Program-made: the position numbers and the translations under genes
Assembly (NCBI GenBank): GCA_947482115.1
Contig: CANKII010000002.1
Location: 310,001-374,000, forward strand
DNA: 64,000 nucleotides
Source of the DNA: Fibrobacterota bacterium
GTDB taxonomy: Bacteria; Fibrobacterota; Fibrobacteria; UBA11236
Direction of reading: 5' to 3'
Shown: piece after piece, positions 35,059 to 48,061 of the stretch
Position numbering within the stretch: the first letter of the stretch is position 1
Layout: each line of letters starts with the position of its first letter
Notes under the pieces: generated by a model
Seen by the model: only the letters and a program-made list of their open reading frames with translations
What the model was told of the DNA's origin: nothing
Database searches by the model: none

Positions 35059-35852
35059 ATATTCGCCAAAAAAAAATACCCGGTCGCTTACCCTTTCAAG
35101 TCGTCGGGATTTTCCTGATCATGACTGTTTCCGCCGAAGTTCGCTACAAGATGGTGTTTTTTGATACCGGAATCAAGGACGCTTACGAGGCTCTTTACGG
35201 AGCCATGCCGGATACGGTTCCAGTATTGAGACATCTGGATTCCCTGACCGAGGGAAATGTGTGCCATGAAAAATCCGAACGCCGTATTGTGGATTGTTAC
35301 AGCAACAGTATGGATTACAAGAGTCTGCCGGAGCGGGAATGCTGCCTGATTCGCACCAAGGGCAAGGCTGTTTTGAAATTAACGGATTCCCTTTCGCAGA
35401 TGCGCATTCAGTACGAAGGGCTCAACAATGCCCTGGCGAGCGGCAGAATCAACGAAAGCATCGTGATCCGGGAAAACACCTATACCAGTCTGATGTTTTT
35501 CAATAGTGCCGGCAGGTTCTGGAAGTATGAAGTTACCGGAAACCGGTATCGCGCCGACCGCATGGCGATGGTTCTTTCCGAAGCGGATTCCCTCCGGCAT
35601 TTCATGCAGGCCAAATACGGGGCTCCCGTATGGAAAGCCCGAAGGGGCAATCTCGTTCCGGAACGCAGCGGAGACACCTATTTTGCCAACTGGGAATTCA
35701 AGGAATACATCATGTATCTCGTCATCAATGCGACGGATTCCCTTTATGCGGCACGCGAGGTGGTGATGAGCAGGCCTCTGGCAACGGCCTATGAGCGTGA
35801 GATGATGAAGCAGGGGAAGGACGTTCATCCCCTGATCGCCACCCCCAAATAA
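35055..35852 (+). CDS. Small secreted protein coupled to the Ig-repeat gene, unknown function
   Basis: 265 residues. A basic start (MNIRQKKIPGRLPFQVVG) and short hydrophobic stretch (IFLIMTVSAEV) suggest a signal peptide. The mature part has four or so cysteines (GNVCHEK, RIVDCYSN, RECCLIRTKG) and no family I recognise. The ATG overlaps the stop of the 1626-residue gene by 4 bases, so the products are probably made in fixed proportion. A chaperone, anchor or processing partner for the large protein is a reasonable guess only. The 3' end overlaps the convergent methyltransferase by 28 bases. Confidence 0.75.
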   Translation: MNIRQKKIPGRLPFQVVGIFLIMTVSAEVRYKMVFFDTGIKDAYEALYGAMPDTVPVLRHLDSLTEGNVCHEKSERRIVDCYSNSMDYKSLPERECCLIRTKGKAVLKLTDSLSQMRIQYEGLNNALASGRINESIVIRENTYTSLMFFNSAGRFWKYEVTGNRYRADRMAMVLSEADSLRHFMQAKYGAPVWKARRGNLVPERSGDTYFANWEFKEYIMYLVINATDSLYAAREVVMSRPLATAYEREMMKQGKDVHPLIATPK

Positions 35853-36568
35853 GACAGTCGCAGCGACGGCGTCAGCACAAACCGGAAATCCTTCGGAATC
35901 ACTCGAGTCCATAGCATTTTCCAGAAAGCCATTCTTTTAAAATCGGGCCGCACTCCGGTCCATGCTGCGACTTTCATTCGGCTTTCATTGCAATAATTTT
36001 CCAGTTCTTTCGGTGTGATGAACAAGCGCAGCACATGCATGTCTTGAGGGGTATTTCGTACAAACCATTCCAACCCTTTGATGATAATTAGCCATGCCAG
36101 AAAATTCCGGTTGAAAGTGTGAAAAAAGAAAAGACCACCGGGCTTCAACACCCTTGAAGCTTCTGCAATCACAGCTCCCGGATTTTCAACGTGTTCGAGA
36201 AAGTCCATGGCGCAAACAACATCGAATGAAAAATCCTGAAAAGGGAGTCGCAACGCATCGCCCCGGTGGTATTGAGCCGAGGTTGTCCGTGTTCGTGCCG
36301 TGTGAAGACTGCTGAACGAATAATCTAATCCCTGTACCGAATGACCTAATTCCGCCATACGATTGGCAAGAAATCCGGCGCCGCAGCCGATATCCAAAAT
36401 GCGCAATGGGGACGCCTTCGTCTGAGACTGAAGCTGCGATTCCACCCATGCCTGCTTGACGATTCCCTCGGCACGCAACAACGCCACAGGATCATCTTGT
36501 GCGTGGAGCCAGCGTTCACCCAGATCATCATAGAACGCGTTGTTTACCGGCCTCAGGTTTTTCGCCAT
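35825..36568 (-). CDS. UbiG-like class I SAM methyltransferase of the type III PKS cluster
   Basis: About 247 residues. SAM motifs are clear: LRILDIGCGAGFLANRMAEL near 54-73, VQGLDYS, FSFDVVCAMDFLEHVENPG and VLKPGGLFFFHTFNRNFLAW. This is the pattern of 3-demethylubiquinone/UbiG-type O-methyltransferases. Start at 36568 (MAKNLRPVN); it overlaps the preceding membrane gene by 16 bases. In the cluster it would methylate a phenolic or pyrone product of the type III PKS (inference from context). Confidence 0.88.
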   Translation of the reverse strand: MAKNLRPVNNAFYDDLGERWLHAQDDPVALLRAEGIVKQAWVESQLQSQTKASPLRILDIGCGAGFLANRMAELGHSVQGLDYSFSSLHTARTRTTSAQYHRGDALRLPFQDFSFDVVCAMDFLEHVENPGAVIAEASRVLKPGGLFFFHTFNRNFLAWLIIIKGLEWFVRNTPQDMHVLRLFITPKELENYCNESRMKVAAWTGVRPDFKRMAFWKMLWTRVIPKDFRFVLTPSLRLSYLGVAIRG

Positions 36569-36996
36569 GGCAGATTCCAATACAGAATTTGATAGACCAT
36601 GAAGGCAGCGCAAAGGATCGTCTCAACTCTCAAAAGGAACATCCCTTCGTTGCCAAGCCACAAACTGTAAATGGCCCATAACAAAATGGGATGCAAAAGG
36701 AACAGCATCGAATGCAGCCATTGTTCGGCGGGTTTGCAAAGGGTTGTGTGAACCCATTCATCCTTGGTCACACAGAGGCAGGAGAGAATTGCCGAACAGA
36801 AATAAATTCCCATCCACGGTTGCCGCGCAGGCAGGACTAGAGTCATTCCAAGGCAGAGCAATACCGAAAACGTGTCGATAGGGTGTCCCCATCTTTCCCA
36901 ACGGGGAAGTCCGCGTTGCCTATGAAAGATGAGTTCATCGTACACAAGTGCAAAACCTTGCGCGCCGAAAATTAAGATGGCAAGCGTTGTGTTCAT
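36553..36996 (-). CDS. Small integral membrane protein of the type III PKS cluster
   Basis: 147 residues with four to five hydrophobic segments and the conserved-looking DELIFHRQRGLPRWERWGHP in the first loop; charged residues D, E, H and R clustered there could bind a metal or quinone. Start at 36996 because ATG overlaps the PKS stop (ATGA); the longer in-frame reading lies antisense to nothing useful and runs inside the PKS. Known only as a hypothetical protein neighbouring type III PKS genes, to my knowledge without an assigned activity. Likely acts on the lipid-like PKS product in the membrane. Confidence 0.8.
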   Translation of the reverse strand: MNTTLAILIFGAQGFALVYDELIFHRQRGLPRWERWGHPIDTFSVLLCLGMTLVLPARQPWMGIYFCSAILSCLCVTKDEWVHTTLCKPAEQWLHSMLFLLHPILLWAIYSLWLGNEGMFLLRVETILCAAFMVYQILYWNLPWRKT

Positions 36997-38186
36997 ACCC
37001 GTCGCATTAAGGAACCGTAAATCGTCAGGCCCGGACCGAAAGCAAGGCTCACGATTAAAGTATTTGAAGGAACTGTGGTGTCTTCCAGAATCCCCGCCCA
37101 AATATGCGGCAAGGTTGCGGAGGACATGTTGCCGCGCTCGAGCAACACCTTGCGCGATGCCTGCAGTTGTGAAGGTTCCAGATGCAGCCATTCACTGACT
37201 TTGTCCAGAATGCGCGGACCACCGGGATGCACAGCATACACGGCGTTGTTCAAATCCTCACGGGCCAATCCACATTCGGCTGCCAATGCGATGAGAAAAG
37301 ATTCAAGAACGGCGGCGATCTTGTCGGGAACATGGCGCGACAACGTCATCCGCATGCCGAAGTCGCCCGGTATCCAGCCAATGTCCGGCAGGGAATCGGG
37401 GATGAGGCGTTCGAGAAATCCGAGTAGGATGAAGCCCGCCGTTTCGACGGATTCGACAAGCTCACCGCGAGCAAGCTCAACGAGCGGGCTTCGGGTCAAA
37501 CTATATCGAACATATCCATCTGCAAAAAGGGATTGCACCACCAACTGTTCCGCGTCATGCCGTGTGGGATTCAAATGCAAGGTGCAGATTTCCGTGTGAA
37601 CCAGATCGGCGCGGACATCCGGCGAATTTGAGGAAGCGAGATAACCCGCTGCAATGCGTATCGCCGGCAGCGAAGCATAACAGCCCATATGATACACATG
37701 GGTAATATGAGTTTGCTCGTTCCATTGTCGCTGCTCCACCAATTTCTGCGGGGCGGAGGGTGAAGCGTAACCCGTGCAAGTCACGTGCAGAATTTCATTC
37801 GGAGCTGCTTCGTCGGTAGTGTATAAACTCTTCACCGCATTGTCCGCCATTTCGGCGAAGACATCCATGCGCAAACCCAAGCCAGCACCTTCGGGTTTTT
37901 GATGAAGCGGAAAAAGTTTTTTGTTTTCAAATTCTTCATCCAGAAATTCGTCGATGTCACTACGTCGTCCACCTACCGCTTCCGGAGAAGGCCCGAACCG
38001 GCGGATGTATCGTTCGATTTGCCGTCGAAAAGCCGACTGGTCAAAATCCGGTTCGTCCTTCCGCAATGTCGCTTCAGCTTGGGCGTGCGCTGCCGCCAGC
38101 CATTGTACGTTCTGCTCATGGGTGCCGAGATTTTTCGGCAAGTGAATGCGGAAGTTGTGCAGGAAGAGCGGGGAAGAGGAACGCAT
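36993..38186 (-). CDS. Type III polyketide synthase
   Basis: Chalcone-synthase-fold enzyme that extends an acyl starter with malonyl-CoA. About 397 residues from MRSSSPLFL (38186; an ATG at 38207 is in frame but lies in the terminator). Catalytic triad present: Cys in HMGCYASLPAIRIAAGYL (about 169), His in YAVHPGGPRIL (about 316), Asn in LERGNMSSATLPHIW (about 349). SPLVELARGELVESVE is an in-frame stretch encoded by a REP-like element in a surface position. Bacterial relatives make alkylresorcinols or alkylpyrones from fatty acids; the product here is unknown. First gene of a three-gene operon. Confidence 0.92.
   Translation of the reverse strand: MRSSSPLFLHNFRIHLPKNLGTHEQNVQWLAAAHAQAEATLRKDEPDFDQSAFRRQIERYIRRFGPSPEAVGGRRSDIDEFLDEEFENKKLFPLHQKPEGAGLGLRMDVFAEMADNAVKSLYTTDEAAPNEILHVTCTGYASPSAPQKLVEQRQWNEQTHITHVYHMGCYASLPAIRIAAGYLASSNSPDVRADLVHTEICTLHLNPTRHDAEQLVVQSLFADGYVRYSLTRSPLVELARGELVESVETAGFILLGFLERLIPDSLPDIGWIPGDFGMRMTLSRHVPDKIAAVLESFLIALAAECGLAREDLNNAVYAVHPGGPRILDKVSEWLHLEPSQLQASRKVLLERGNMSSATLPHIWAGILEDTTVPSNTLIVSLAFGPGLTIYGSLMRRV
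37452..37488. repeat. REP-like double motif inside the type III PKS
   Basis: TTCGACAAGCTCACCG followed by CGAGCAAGCTCAACGAGCGG. On the coding strand it holds two GAGCTTG cores (GTTGAGCTTG and GTGAGCTTGTCGAA), the same core as in tsf and the primase-like gene. Read in frame it gives LVELARGELVES. Confidence 0.55.
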
Positions 38187-38205
38187 GGTAGTGTGTTGGA
38201 TATAC

Positions 38206-38237
38206 AAAAAAGCCCCGTCCGTTTTCGGACAGGACTT
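38206..38237 (-). terminator. Rho-independent terminator of gltBD
   Basis: Minus strand AGTCCTGTCCG, AAAA loop, CGGACGGGGCT then TTTTTT (two G-T wobbles). Lies between the gltD stop and the PKS start, so it isolates the PKS cluster from gltBD. Confidence 0.85.
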
Positions 38238-38262
38238 TCAACATTTTTTCTTGAATATCGAT

Positions 38263-38297
38263 TGCTGGCAGAGTCCGCCTAAGGCGGAAAGCCAGCA
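38263..38297. repeat. Nested inverted repeat downstream of gltD
   Basis: Outer arms TGCTGGC (38263-38269) and GCCAGCA (38291-38297) enclose TCCGCC TAA GGCGGA. It lies 10 bases after the gltD stop and before the terminator; possibly another short mobile palindrome or an mRNA-stabilising hairpin. Confidence 0.6.
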
Positions 38298-38306
38298 GTA
38301 GCTTGT

Positions 38307-39776
38307 TTAAGCCACAGTCTCTTCACAGAGCGAATGATCCTTCGCCGCCAACCGCGAGGTTGAGCCGGTGAGGAATTCATCCACATGTCTTGCGCATTCC
38401 CGGCCTTCGGAGATGGCCCACACCACCAGCGATTGGCCACGACGCATGTCACCTGCCGCGAAGATGCCTTCCGCCGTCGTCTGATAGCTGGCATCCGCTT
38501 TTACGTTGCCGCGCTCGTCGCACAACACACCCAGTCCTTCCAGCATCGCCTTGTGTTCGTGATGCAAGAAACCCATGGCCAGCAAAACAAGATCCGCAGG
38601 CATTTCAAATTCGCTGCCCGGGATTTCAGTGAACTTGGGACCGTTCCATTCCAGACGCACGGCCTTGATGGCGCGAACATTGCCCTTGTCGTCCTTGAGG
38701 AATTCCTTGGAAAGCACCGACCAGTCGCGAATGGCGCCTTCGGCCTGTGAACTCGAAGTGGAAAGCATGCGCGGACCGGGATGCGTCGGCCAGGGAGTTT
38801 CCGGTGTGCGTGATCCGGGAGGCTTGGGAAGCAATTCGATTTGAGTCAAGGATATTGCGCCATGACGAATGGATGTGCCCACGCAGTCGGAACCTGTGTC
38901 ACCACCGCCGATGACCACCACATGCTTGGCCGTGGCCATGATGCTTTCGGCTTCAGGGATTTTATCGCCCGCCACACGCTTGTTGTTCTGGGTCAGAAAC
39001 TGCATGGCTGGATACACACCGGTTGCATCACGTCCTGGAATAGGAAGATCGCGGGCCAAAGTGGAGCCACCAGTTAATACGATGGAATCAAATTCCTGCC
39101 GCAACTGAAACACGGGAACGTTTCCGCCCACGTTGGAGTTGGTCTTGAAGACCACGCCTTCGGCTTCCATCAATTTCACACGGCGTTCCACAACCTTTTT
39201 CGACAGCTTGAAATCAGGAATGCCGTAGCGGAGTAATCCGCCGATGCGGTCTGCGCGTTCAAATACCGTGACCGAATGTCCGGCTTTGTTGAGTTGATCT
39301 GCTGCTGCCAAACCTGCAGGTCCGGAACCGACCACTGCCACGGTTTTTCCCGTGCGGAAAAGAGGCGGTTCGGGTTTGATCCAGCCTTGGGAAAAAGCGT
39401 AGTCGACGATCGAGACTTCGATGTTCTTGATCGTCACCGGTGGCTTGTTGATTCCCAGCACGCATGCGGATTCACAAGGCGCAGGACAAATGCGGCCGGT
39501 GAACTCGGGGAAATTGTTCGTGGACATCAGCGACTTCAGAGCCGCCTGCCACTTTCCGTTGTACACGTGATCGTTGAAGTCGGGAATGATATTGCCCAGC
39601 GGACAGCCGGTATGGCAAAAGGGAATGCCGCAATCCATACAGCGCGCACCCTGTGTTTCCATGTCCTCTTTCGACAACTGAACCGTGAACTCCTCGTAGT
39701 TCTGCGTGCGCTTCTCCACGGGGAGATATTGCGGAGTCTTGCGTTCAAACTCCTTGAACCCTGTTGCCTTGCCCAT
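38307..39776 (-). CDS. gltD: Glutamate synthase (NADPH) small subunit
   Basis: 489 residues. Transfers electrons from NADPH to the large subunit. N-terminal 4Fe-4S cysteines: [20 protein letters not shown] and [22 protein letters not shown] site [20 protein letters not shown] and NADPH site [21 protein letters not shown]-terminal [19 protein letters not shown]. Overlapping reading frames are absent; the gene is 4 bases after gltB. Full-length and intact. Confidence 0.97.
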   Translation of the reverse strand: MGKATGFKEFERKTPQYLPVEKRTQNYEEFTVQLSKEDMETQGARCMDCGIPFCHTGCPLGNIIPDFNDHVYNGKWQAALKSLMSTNNFPEFTGRICPAPCESACVLGINKPPVTIKNIEVSIVDYAFSQGWIKPEPPLFRTGKTVAVVGSGPAGLAAADQLNKAGHSVTVFERADRIGGLLRYGIPDFKLSKKVVERRVKLMEAEGVVFKTNSNVGGNVPVFQLRQEFDSIVLTGGSTLARDLPIPGRDATGVYPAMQFLTQNNKRVAGDKIPEAESIMATAKHVVVIGGGDTGSDCVGTSIRHGAISLTQIELLPKPPGSRTPETPWPTHPGPRMLSTSSSQAEGAIRDWSVLSKEFLKDDKGNVRAIKAVRLEWNGPKFTEIPGSEFEMPADLVLLAMGFLHHEHKAMLEGLGVLCDERGNVKADASYQTTAEGIFAAGDMRRGQSLVVWAISEGRECARHVDEFLTGSTSRLAAKDHSLCEETVA

Positions 39777-39780
39777 CGTC

Positions 39781-44319
<4,539 letters not shown>

Positions 44320-44456
44320 GACACAACCTCTCCCTATTTAAAGGGGGAAAAAGCAAAAAAGACAAGGCATCGCCAGATTCGATGTTTTTGGGGATCGGAA
44401 ACTGCGGCCGGGAGATATTCTTTTCAGCCGGGAAAAATAAAAAGGATTTCCAGAAT

Positions 44457-44525
44457 AACGACCCCGTCGGGGCATCCCTTGTGGGTGCCCACAAGAGGCA
44501 CCCCAACGCATGGGTCGCCCCTACA
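44457..44525. repeat. Palindromic element upstream of gltB, supplies the yqgE stop
   Basis: An imperfect hairpin: GGGGCATCCCTTGTGGG pairs with CCCACAAGAGGCACCCC, bracketed by GACCC and GGGTC. Its right edge, GTAGGG on the minus strand, supplies the TAG stop of yqgE at 44521-44523. Same edge theme as the elements at 24619 and 47988, but with one G fewer (GTAGGGCGACC). Confidence 0.7.
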
Positions 44526-45072
44526 ACGTCGCTAAAAAACGGCGGAAATTGTCAGATCCGCCGAACCAAGGTTCTTCCGGTCCCATCAATAATTTTTGGA
44601 GATCGACTTGATAAACTTCCCAAGCGCCAAGTTCCACCTCATTTTCAAGCTGGCCTGCAGCCCATCCGGAATATCCGAGGAATAAACGGAGGTTTTTAGG
44701 GTTTCGGGAAAGAATTTCCTCCAAATCATTCCACGCTCCTCCCAAATGAATTTTGGGGGCGATTTCTGAAGAACCAGCCACGGCTTCCACATCCACTTGA
44801 AGGATTTGTAACTCCACCGGTTGCACGGGACCGCCGAGGTAAACTCGTCGGTTTTTGCCTGTGGTCGCCAAGCCTTTTGGGGGATGTTCAAATAATTCGC
44901 TTAAGGGCATGTGCGAAGGGCGGTTTAAAATCAATCCATATGCCCCGGTGGAACCGTATTGGCAGAGTAAAACTACGGTCGAATCAAAGTTGGGATCACC
45001 CAGGGAATCTTGGGCGACTAAAATGCTGCCTGGAGCCAATCGCTGTTTTTGGGCTTCAGGGTCAAAATCCAA
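44521..45072 (-). CDS. YqgE/AlgH family protein (DUF179)
   Basis: 183 residues. Family pattern: LAPGSILVAQDSLGDPNFDS, then VVLLCQYGSTGAYGLILNRP, and YLGGPVQPVELQILQV, LGYSGWAAGQLENEVELGAW. The biochemical role of the family is unknown, although it is linked to regulation of alginate in some pseudomonads. A TTG start at 45072 is preceded by GAGG about 8 bases upstream. Its C-terminal codons meet the palindrome that carries its stop. Confidence 0.9.
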   Translation of the reverse strand: MDFDPEAQKQRLAPGSILVAQDSLGDPNFDSTVVLLCQYGSTGAYGLILNRPSHMPLSELFEHPPKGLATTGKNRRVYLGGPVQPVELQILQVDVEAVAGSSEIAPKIHLGGAWNDLEEILSRNPKNLRLFLGYSGWAAGQLENEVELGAWEVYQVDLQKLLMGPEEPWFGGSDNFRRFLATL

Positions 45073-45280
45073 GGGAATATCCTCGCCATTAGAGCTGTGC
45101 CAATAGTAGAATTCCGTTGTTTGAGTAATATCGGCAAAAAAGTGTACGAAATCGGGATAGTATTCTAAAATTACCCCGTAAAATTTACTTTTTCTCGGAA
45201 ATGCTCACGGATGTCAATACCCCGCCGGATAGGGAACTTTGCAAGCATCCTGACGCCACTGAACCAGTTGGGATTTTAGA
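45073..45280. other. Divergent intergenic region, yqgE and glycosyltransferase
   Basis: 208 bases, more AT-rich than the flanking genes. It must hold the promoters for both divergent genes. I see no convincing -35/-10 pair, ORF or stable hairpin. Confidence 0.5.
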
Positions 45281-46789
45281 ATGTTGACCGTTGCGGCGCT
45301 TTACCTCCTTTTCGGCCTCTACGCAGTGGCTTCCATCGGTTTATTCACGTACGGCATTAATTGCTACTGGCTCCTTTACATCTTTCTGCGCAACCGCCGC
45401 AAGGAAGTGATTTATGACCGCCGCCATCTGCGCCAATTTTACACCCAAAAGGGGATGGAAAGCCTTCCCTTGGTCACGACCCAACTCCCTGTTTTCAACG
45501 AAGCCAATGTCATCGAGCGTTTGATTCGTTCCGTCTGCGCCATGGAATATCCTGCGGGTCGCCACGAGATTCAAGTCTTGGATGATTCCACGGACGGCTC
45601 TGAGAAAATCGGCATGGCCTTGGTTGAAGAAATGCGCGCCCAAGGGCATGATATTGTTTTGATCCATCGCACGCATCGCCAAGATTACAAAGCCGGAGCC
45701 CTCAACGAGGGGATGGAAAAAGCGAAGGGGGAATATCTCGCCATCTTCGACGCCGATTTTGTTCCGCCCAAAGATTATTTGTTGCGCACGGTTCCCTTCC
45801 TTTGCATGGATGACGGCGTGGGACTTGTCCAAGCGCGCTGGGGTCATTTGAACTCGCAGGAATCGTCGCTGACATTGGCCCAGAGCATTGGTATCGATGG
45901 ACATTTCGTCATTGAGCAGTCGGCCCGTTCGTGGGGTCGTCTGTTTATGAATTTCAACGGCACGGCAGGCGTGTGGCGCAAAACGGCCATTGAAACTTCC
46001 GGCGGTTGGGAAGGCGATACGCTTACTGAAGACATGGATCTTTCCTATCGCGCGCAGCTCAAGGGCTGGAAGATGAAGTTTGCATATGACGTTGTGGTTC
46101 CGGCTGAATTGCCTTCGGATATCAACGCCTTCAAGTCGCAGCAGTTCCGTTGGGCCAAGGGTTCGATTCAAACCGCCATCAAGTTGTTGCCTCAGGTCAT
46201 GGCTTCGAAAGAAAGCTGGCGCGTTAAGTTGCAAAGTGTTCTTCACACGACTCACTACATGATTCATCCCTTGATGTTGATCACCGCCTTGCTGGCCATG
46301 CCGCTCCTTTACTGGTTTCCGTTCAAGGTGAGCACCAGCGCCTTTGCCGCCCTTTGTGTTTTGATTGTGACCTCTTCGCTCGCCCCTTCCATTCTCTATC
46401 TGGTTGCTCAGCGCATGTCCCGCAAGAATTGGAAGAGCCGTATTCTCTCCCTGCCGACCCTGATGGCATTGGGTGTGGGCGTGGCGTTCAACAATACACG
46501 CGCAGTGACTTCCGCCATCAGTGGCCAGAAGGGTACGTTCGTACGTACACCCAAGGCCGGAGACAAGGCCGTGTTCATGTATAAGTCCAAGTTTCCCTAT
46601 ACGGCAACCATTGAATTGCTACTCGCGGCCTATTGCTTCGTGGGCTTCTTTCATTATACGACGGCGCAAAAATATTTGGTCGGTCCGTTTCTCGGACTTT
46701 ATGCGGTTGGATTCCTTGTCGTGGGGTGCATGTCCATGTTCCATCACGTGAGGAAGCAGATCCTTATGCGCTCTCTGGGCGCGGCTTGA
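45281..46789 (+). CDS. Family 2 glycosyltransferase, CslA/beta-glucan synthase-like, membrane
   Basis: 502 residues. An N-terminal membrane segment precedes the catalytic domain: QLPVFNEANVIERLIRSVCA, VLDDSTDGS (first Asp), AIFDADFVPPKDYLL (DxD), FNGTAGVWRKTAIETSGGW, LTEDMDLSYRAQLKGWK (TED) and QQFRWAKGSIQ (QxxRW). Four or more C-terminal membrane segments would form a transport channel. Such processive enzymes polymerise beta-linked polysaccharide and export it; the sugar is unknown, although the family resembles glucomannan (CslA) synthases. The gene overlaps the next (TTGA), an odd pairing with siroheme synthesis. Confidence 0.9.
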   Translation: MLTVAALYLLFGLYAVASIGLFTYGINCYWLLYIFLRNRRKEVIYDRRHLRQFYTQKGMESLPLVTTQLPVFNEANVIERLIRSVCAMEYPAGRHEIQVLDDSTDGSEKIGMALVEEMRAQGHDIVLIHRTHRQDYKAGALNEGMEKAKGEYLAIFDADFVPPKDYLLRTVPFLCMDDGVGLVQARWGHLNSQESSLTLAQSIGIDGHFVIEQSARSWGRLFMNFNGTAGVWRKTAIETSGGWEGDTLTEDMDLSYRAQLKGWKMKFAYDVVVPAELPSDINAFKSQQFRWAKGSIQTAIKLLPQVMASKESWRVKLQSVLHTTHYMIHPLMLITALLAMPLLYWFPFKVSTSAFAALCVLIVTSSLAPSILYLVAQRMSRKNWKSRILSLPTLMALGVGVAFNNTRAVTSAISGQKGTFVRTPKAGDKAVFMYKSKFPYTATIELLLAAYCFVGFFHYTTAQKYLVGPFLGLYAVGFLVVGCMSMFHHVRKQILMRSLGAA

Positions 46790-47997
46790 TTCGCTACTAC
46801 CCACTCGAAATAAATCTTTGCGGTAAAACCGTCCTCATGGTTGGTGGCGGTTCCGTTGCTGCGCGCAAACTTCCTGAACTTCTGGCTTGTGAAGCCTCCG
46901 TTATTTTAGTCGCTCCGGCCTTGTCCCAAACCGTGCGGCGACTGTTGCCGGGGTTGGAATGGCGGGAAAGAAAATTTCAATCCGATGATGTGAACGGTTG
47001 CGCTTTGGTTTTTGCCTGCACGAATGATCCGGTTGCGAATGCAGAGATATCCAACGCATGTCACAGCGGTGGAATTCCCTGTAATCGCGCAGACGCAGCT
47101 GTGGAAGGCGATTTCATTGTTCCCGGTGTGATTCGCCGTGGTGCTGTGACGGTATCGGTTAGCACGAGTGGTCAGGCGCCTTCATTGACCCGCGATCTCA
47201 AACAAAAATTGGACGCATTTCTTGGGCCGGAATGGGCGGATATTGCCACCAAATTGGCCAATGTGCGTGGGGGCGCCCCGATTGATGGGGCCATCACCCA
47301 TCCGGTATTATTGGTGGGTGCAGGGCCGGGTGATCGTTCGCTGTTAACATTGGCCGCAGCGGATGCGTTGAAGAACGCCGAGGTGGTAATCCACGATCGA
47401 CTGGTCTCGCCGACCATCATGGATTTGATCCCGCAACACTGCCAGAAAATTTCCGCAGAGAAGCGCGGGCATTTCGAATCGCAGCGGCAGGAACACATCA
47501 ATTCGGAAATCATTGACTTCGCCAAAGCGGGGAAGCGCGTGGTACGCCTTAAAGGCGGCGACCCGTTTGTATTTGGCAGGGGATTTGAAGAAGTATTGGC
47601 GCTCGAAGCCGCAGGGATTCCCTGGCGTGTGATTCCTGGAGTCAGCTCTGCGACAGCGGTTCCTGCTTTGGCCGGAATTCCCGTGACGCATCGCGGTGTG
47701 GCACGCTCTTTTGCAGTAGCATCCGGCATGGCCGGTAGCGCCACCAATCAGGACTTCCCGAAGGCCGACACGCTCGTGTTGCTTATGGCCCTGTATCGAT
47801 TGGATGAAATCGTCCCTGCTTTGCTCCGCGCAGGTTATGCATCGGAAACGCCAGTGGCCGCCATTGAAAGTGGTGGTTTGCCGGAACAGCGCGTATGCCG
47901 CACAACTTTGGCTCATCTGCGCGCGGAAACCGCGCGATTGGGATTTGATTCGCCGACCTTGATTGTGGTGGGCGATGTGACCGCATTGTCGGCGTAG
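46786..47997 (+). CDS. cysG: Siroheme synthase, fused precorrin-2 dehydrogenase and uroporphyrinogen-III methyltransferase
   Basis: 403 residues from a TTG that overlaps the glycosyltransferase stop; no ATG is suitably placed, and the protein would begin LIRYYPLEINLCGK. The N-terminal domain binds NAD (KTVLMVGGGSVAARKLPELL). The C-terminal SUMT domain starts VLLVGAGPGDRSLLTLAAAD, with VIHDRLVSPTIM, VVRLKGGDPFVFGRG and VIPGVSSATAVPALAGIPVT. Shorter than the E. coli CysG (457), mainly in the middle, so the chelatase function should be checked. Siroheme serves sulfite and nitrite reductases. The stop TAG lies inside a palindromic element. Confidence 0.9.
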   Translation: MIRYYPLEINLCGKTVLMVGGGSVAARKLPELLACEASVILVAPALSQTVRRLLPGLEWRERKFQSDDVNGCALVFACTNDPVANAEISNACHSGGIPCNRADAAVEGDFIVPGVIRRGAVTVSVSTSGQAPSLTRDLKQKLDAFLGPEWADIATKLANVRGGAPIDGAITHPVLLVGAGPGDRSLLTLAAADALKNAEVVIHDRLVSPTIMDLIPQHCQKISAEKRGHFESQRQEHINSEIIDFAKAGKRVVRLKGGDPFVFGRGFEEVLALEAAGIPWRVIPGVSSATAVPALAGIPVTHRGVARSFAVASGMAGSATNQDFPKADTLVLLMALYRLDEIVPALLRAGYASETPVAAIESGGLPEQRVCRTTLAHLRAETARLGFDSPTLIVVGDVTALSA

Positions 47998-48026
47998 GGG
48001 CAGGATAACCCTGCCCCTACGCCGAC
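47988..48026. repeat. Perfect 17-bp inverted repeat at the cysG stop
   Basis: Left arm GTCGGCGTAGGGGCAGG (47988-48004), loop ATAAC, right arm the exact inverse complement (48010-48026). The cysG stop TAG (47995-47997) lies inside the left arm. Shares the GTAGGGGC theme with the palindrome at 24619-24664. No T run follows. Confidence 0.9.
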
Positions 48027-48061
48027 CGCATAATGATTGAACCGTTCTACCTTTGATTCCC

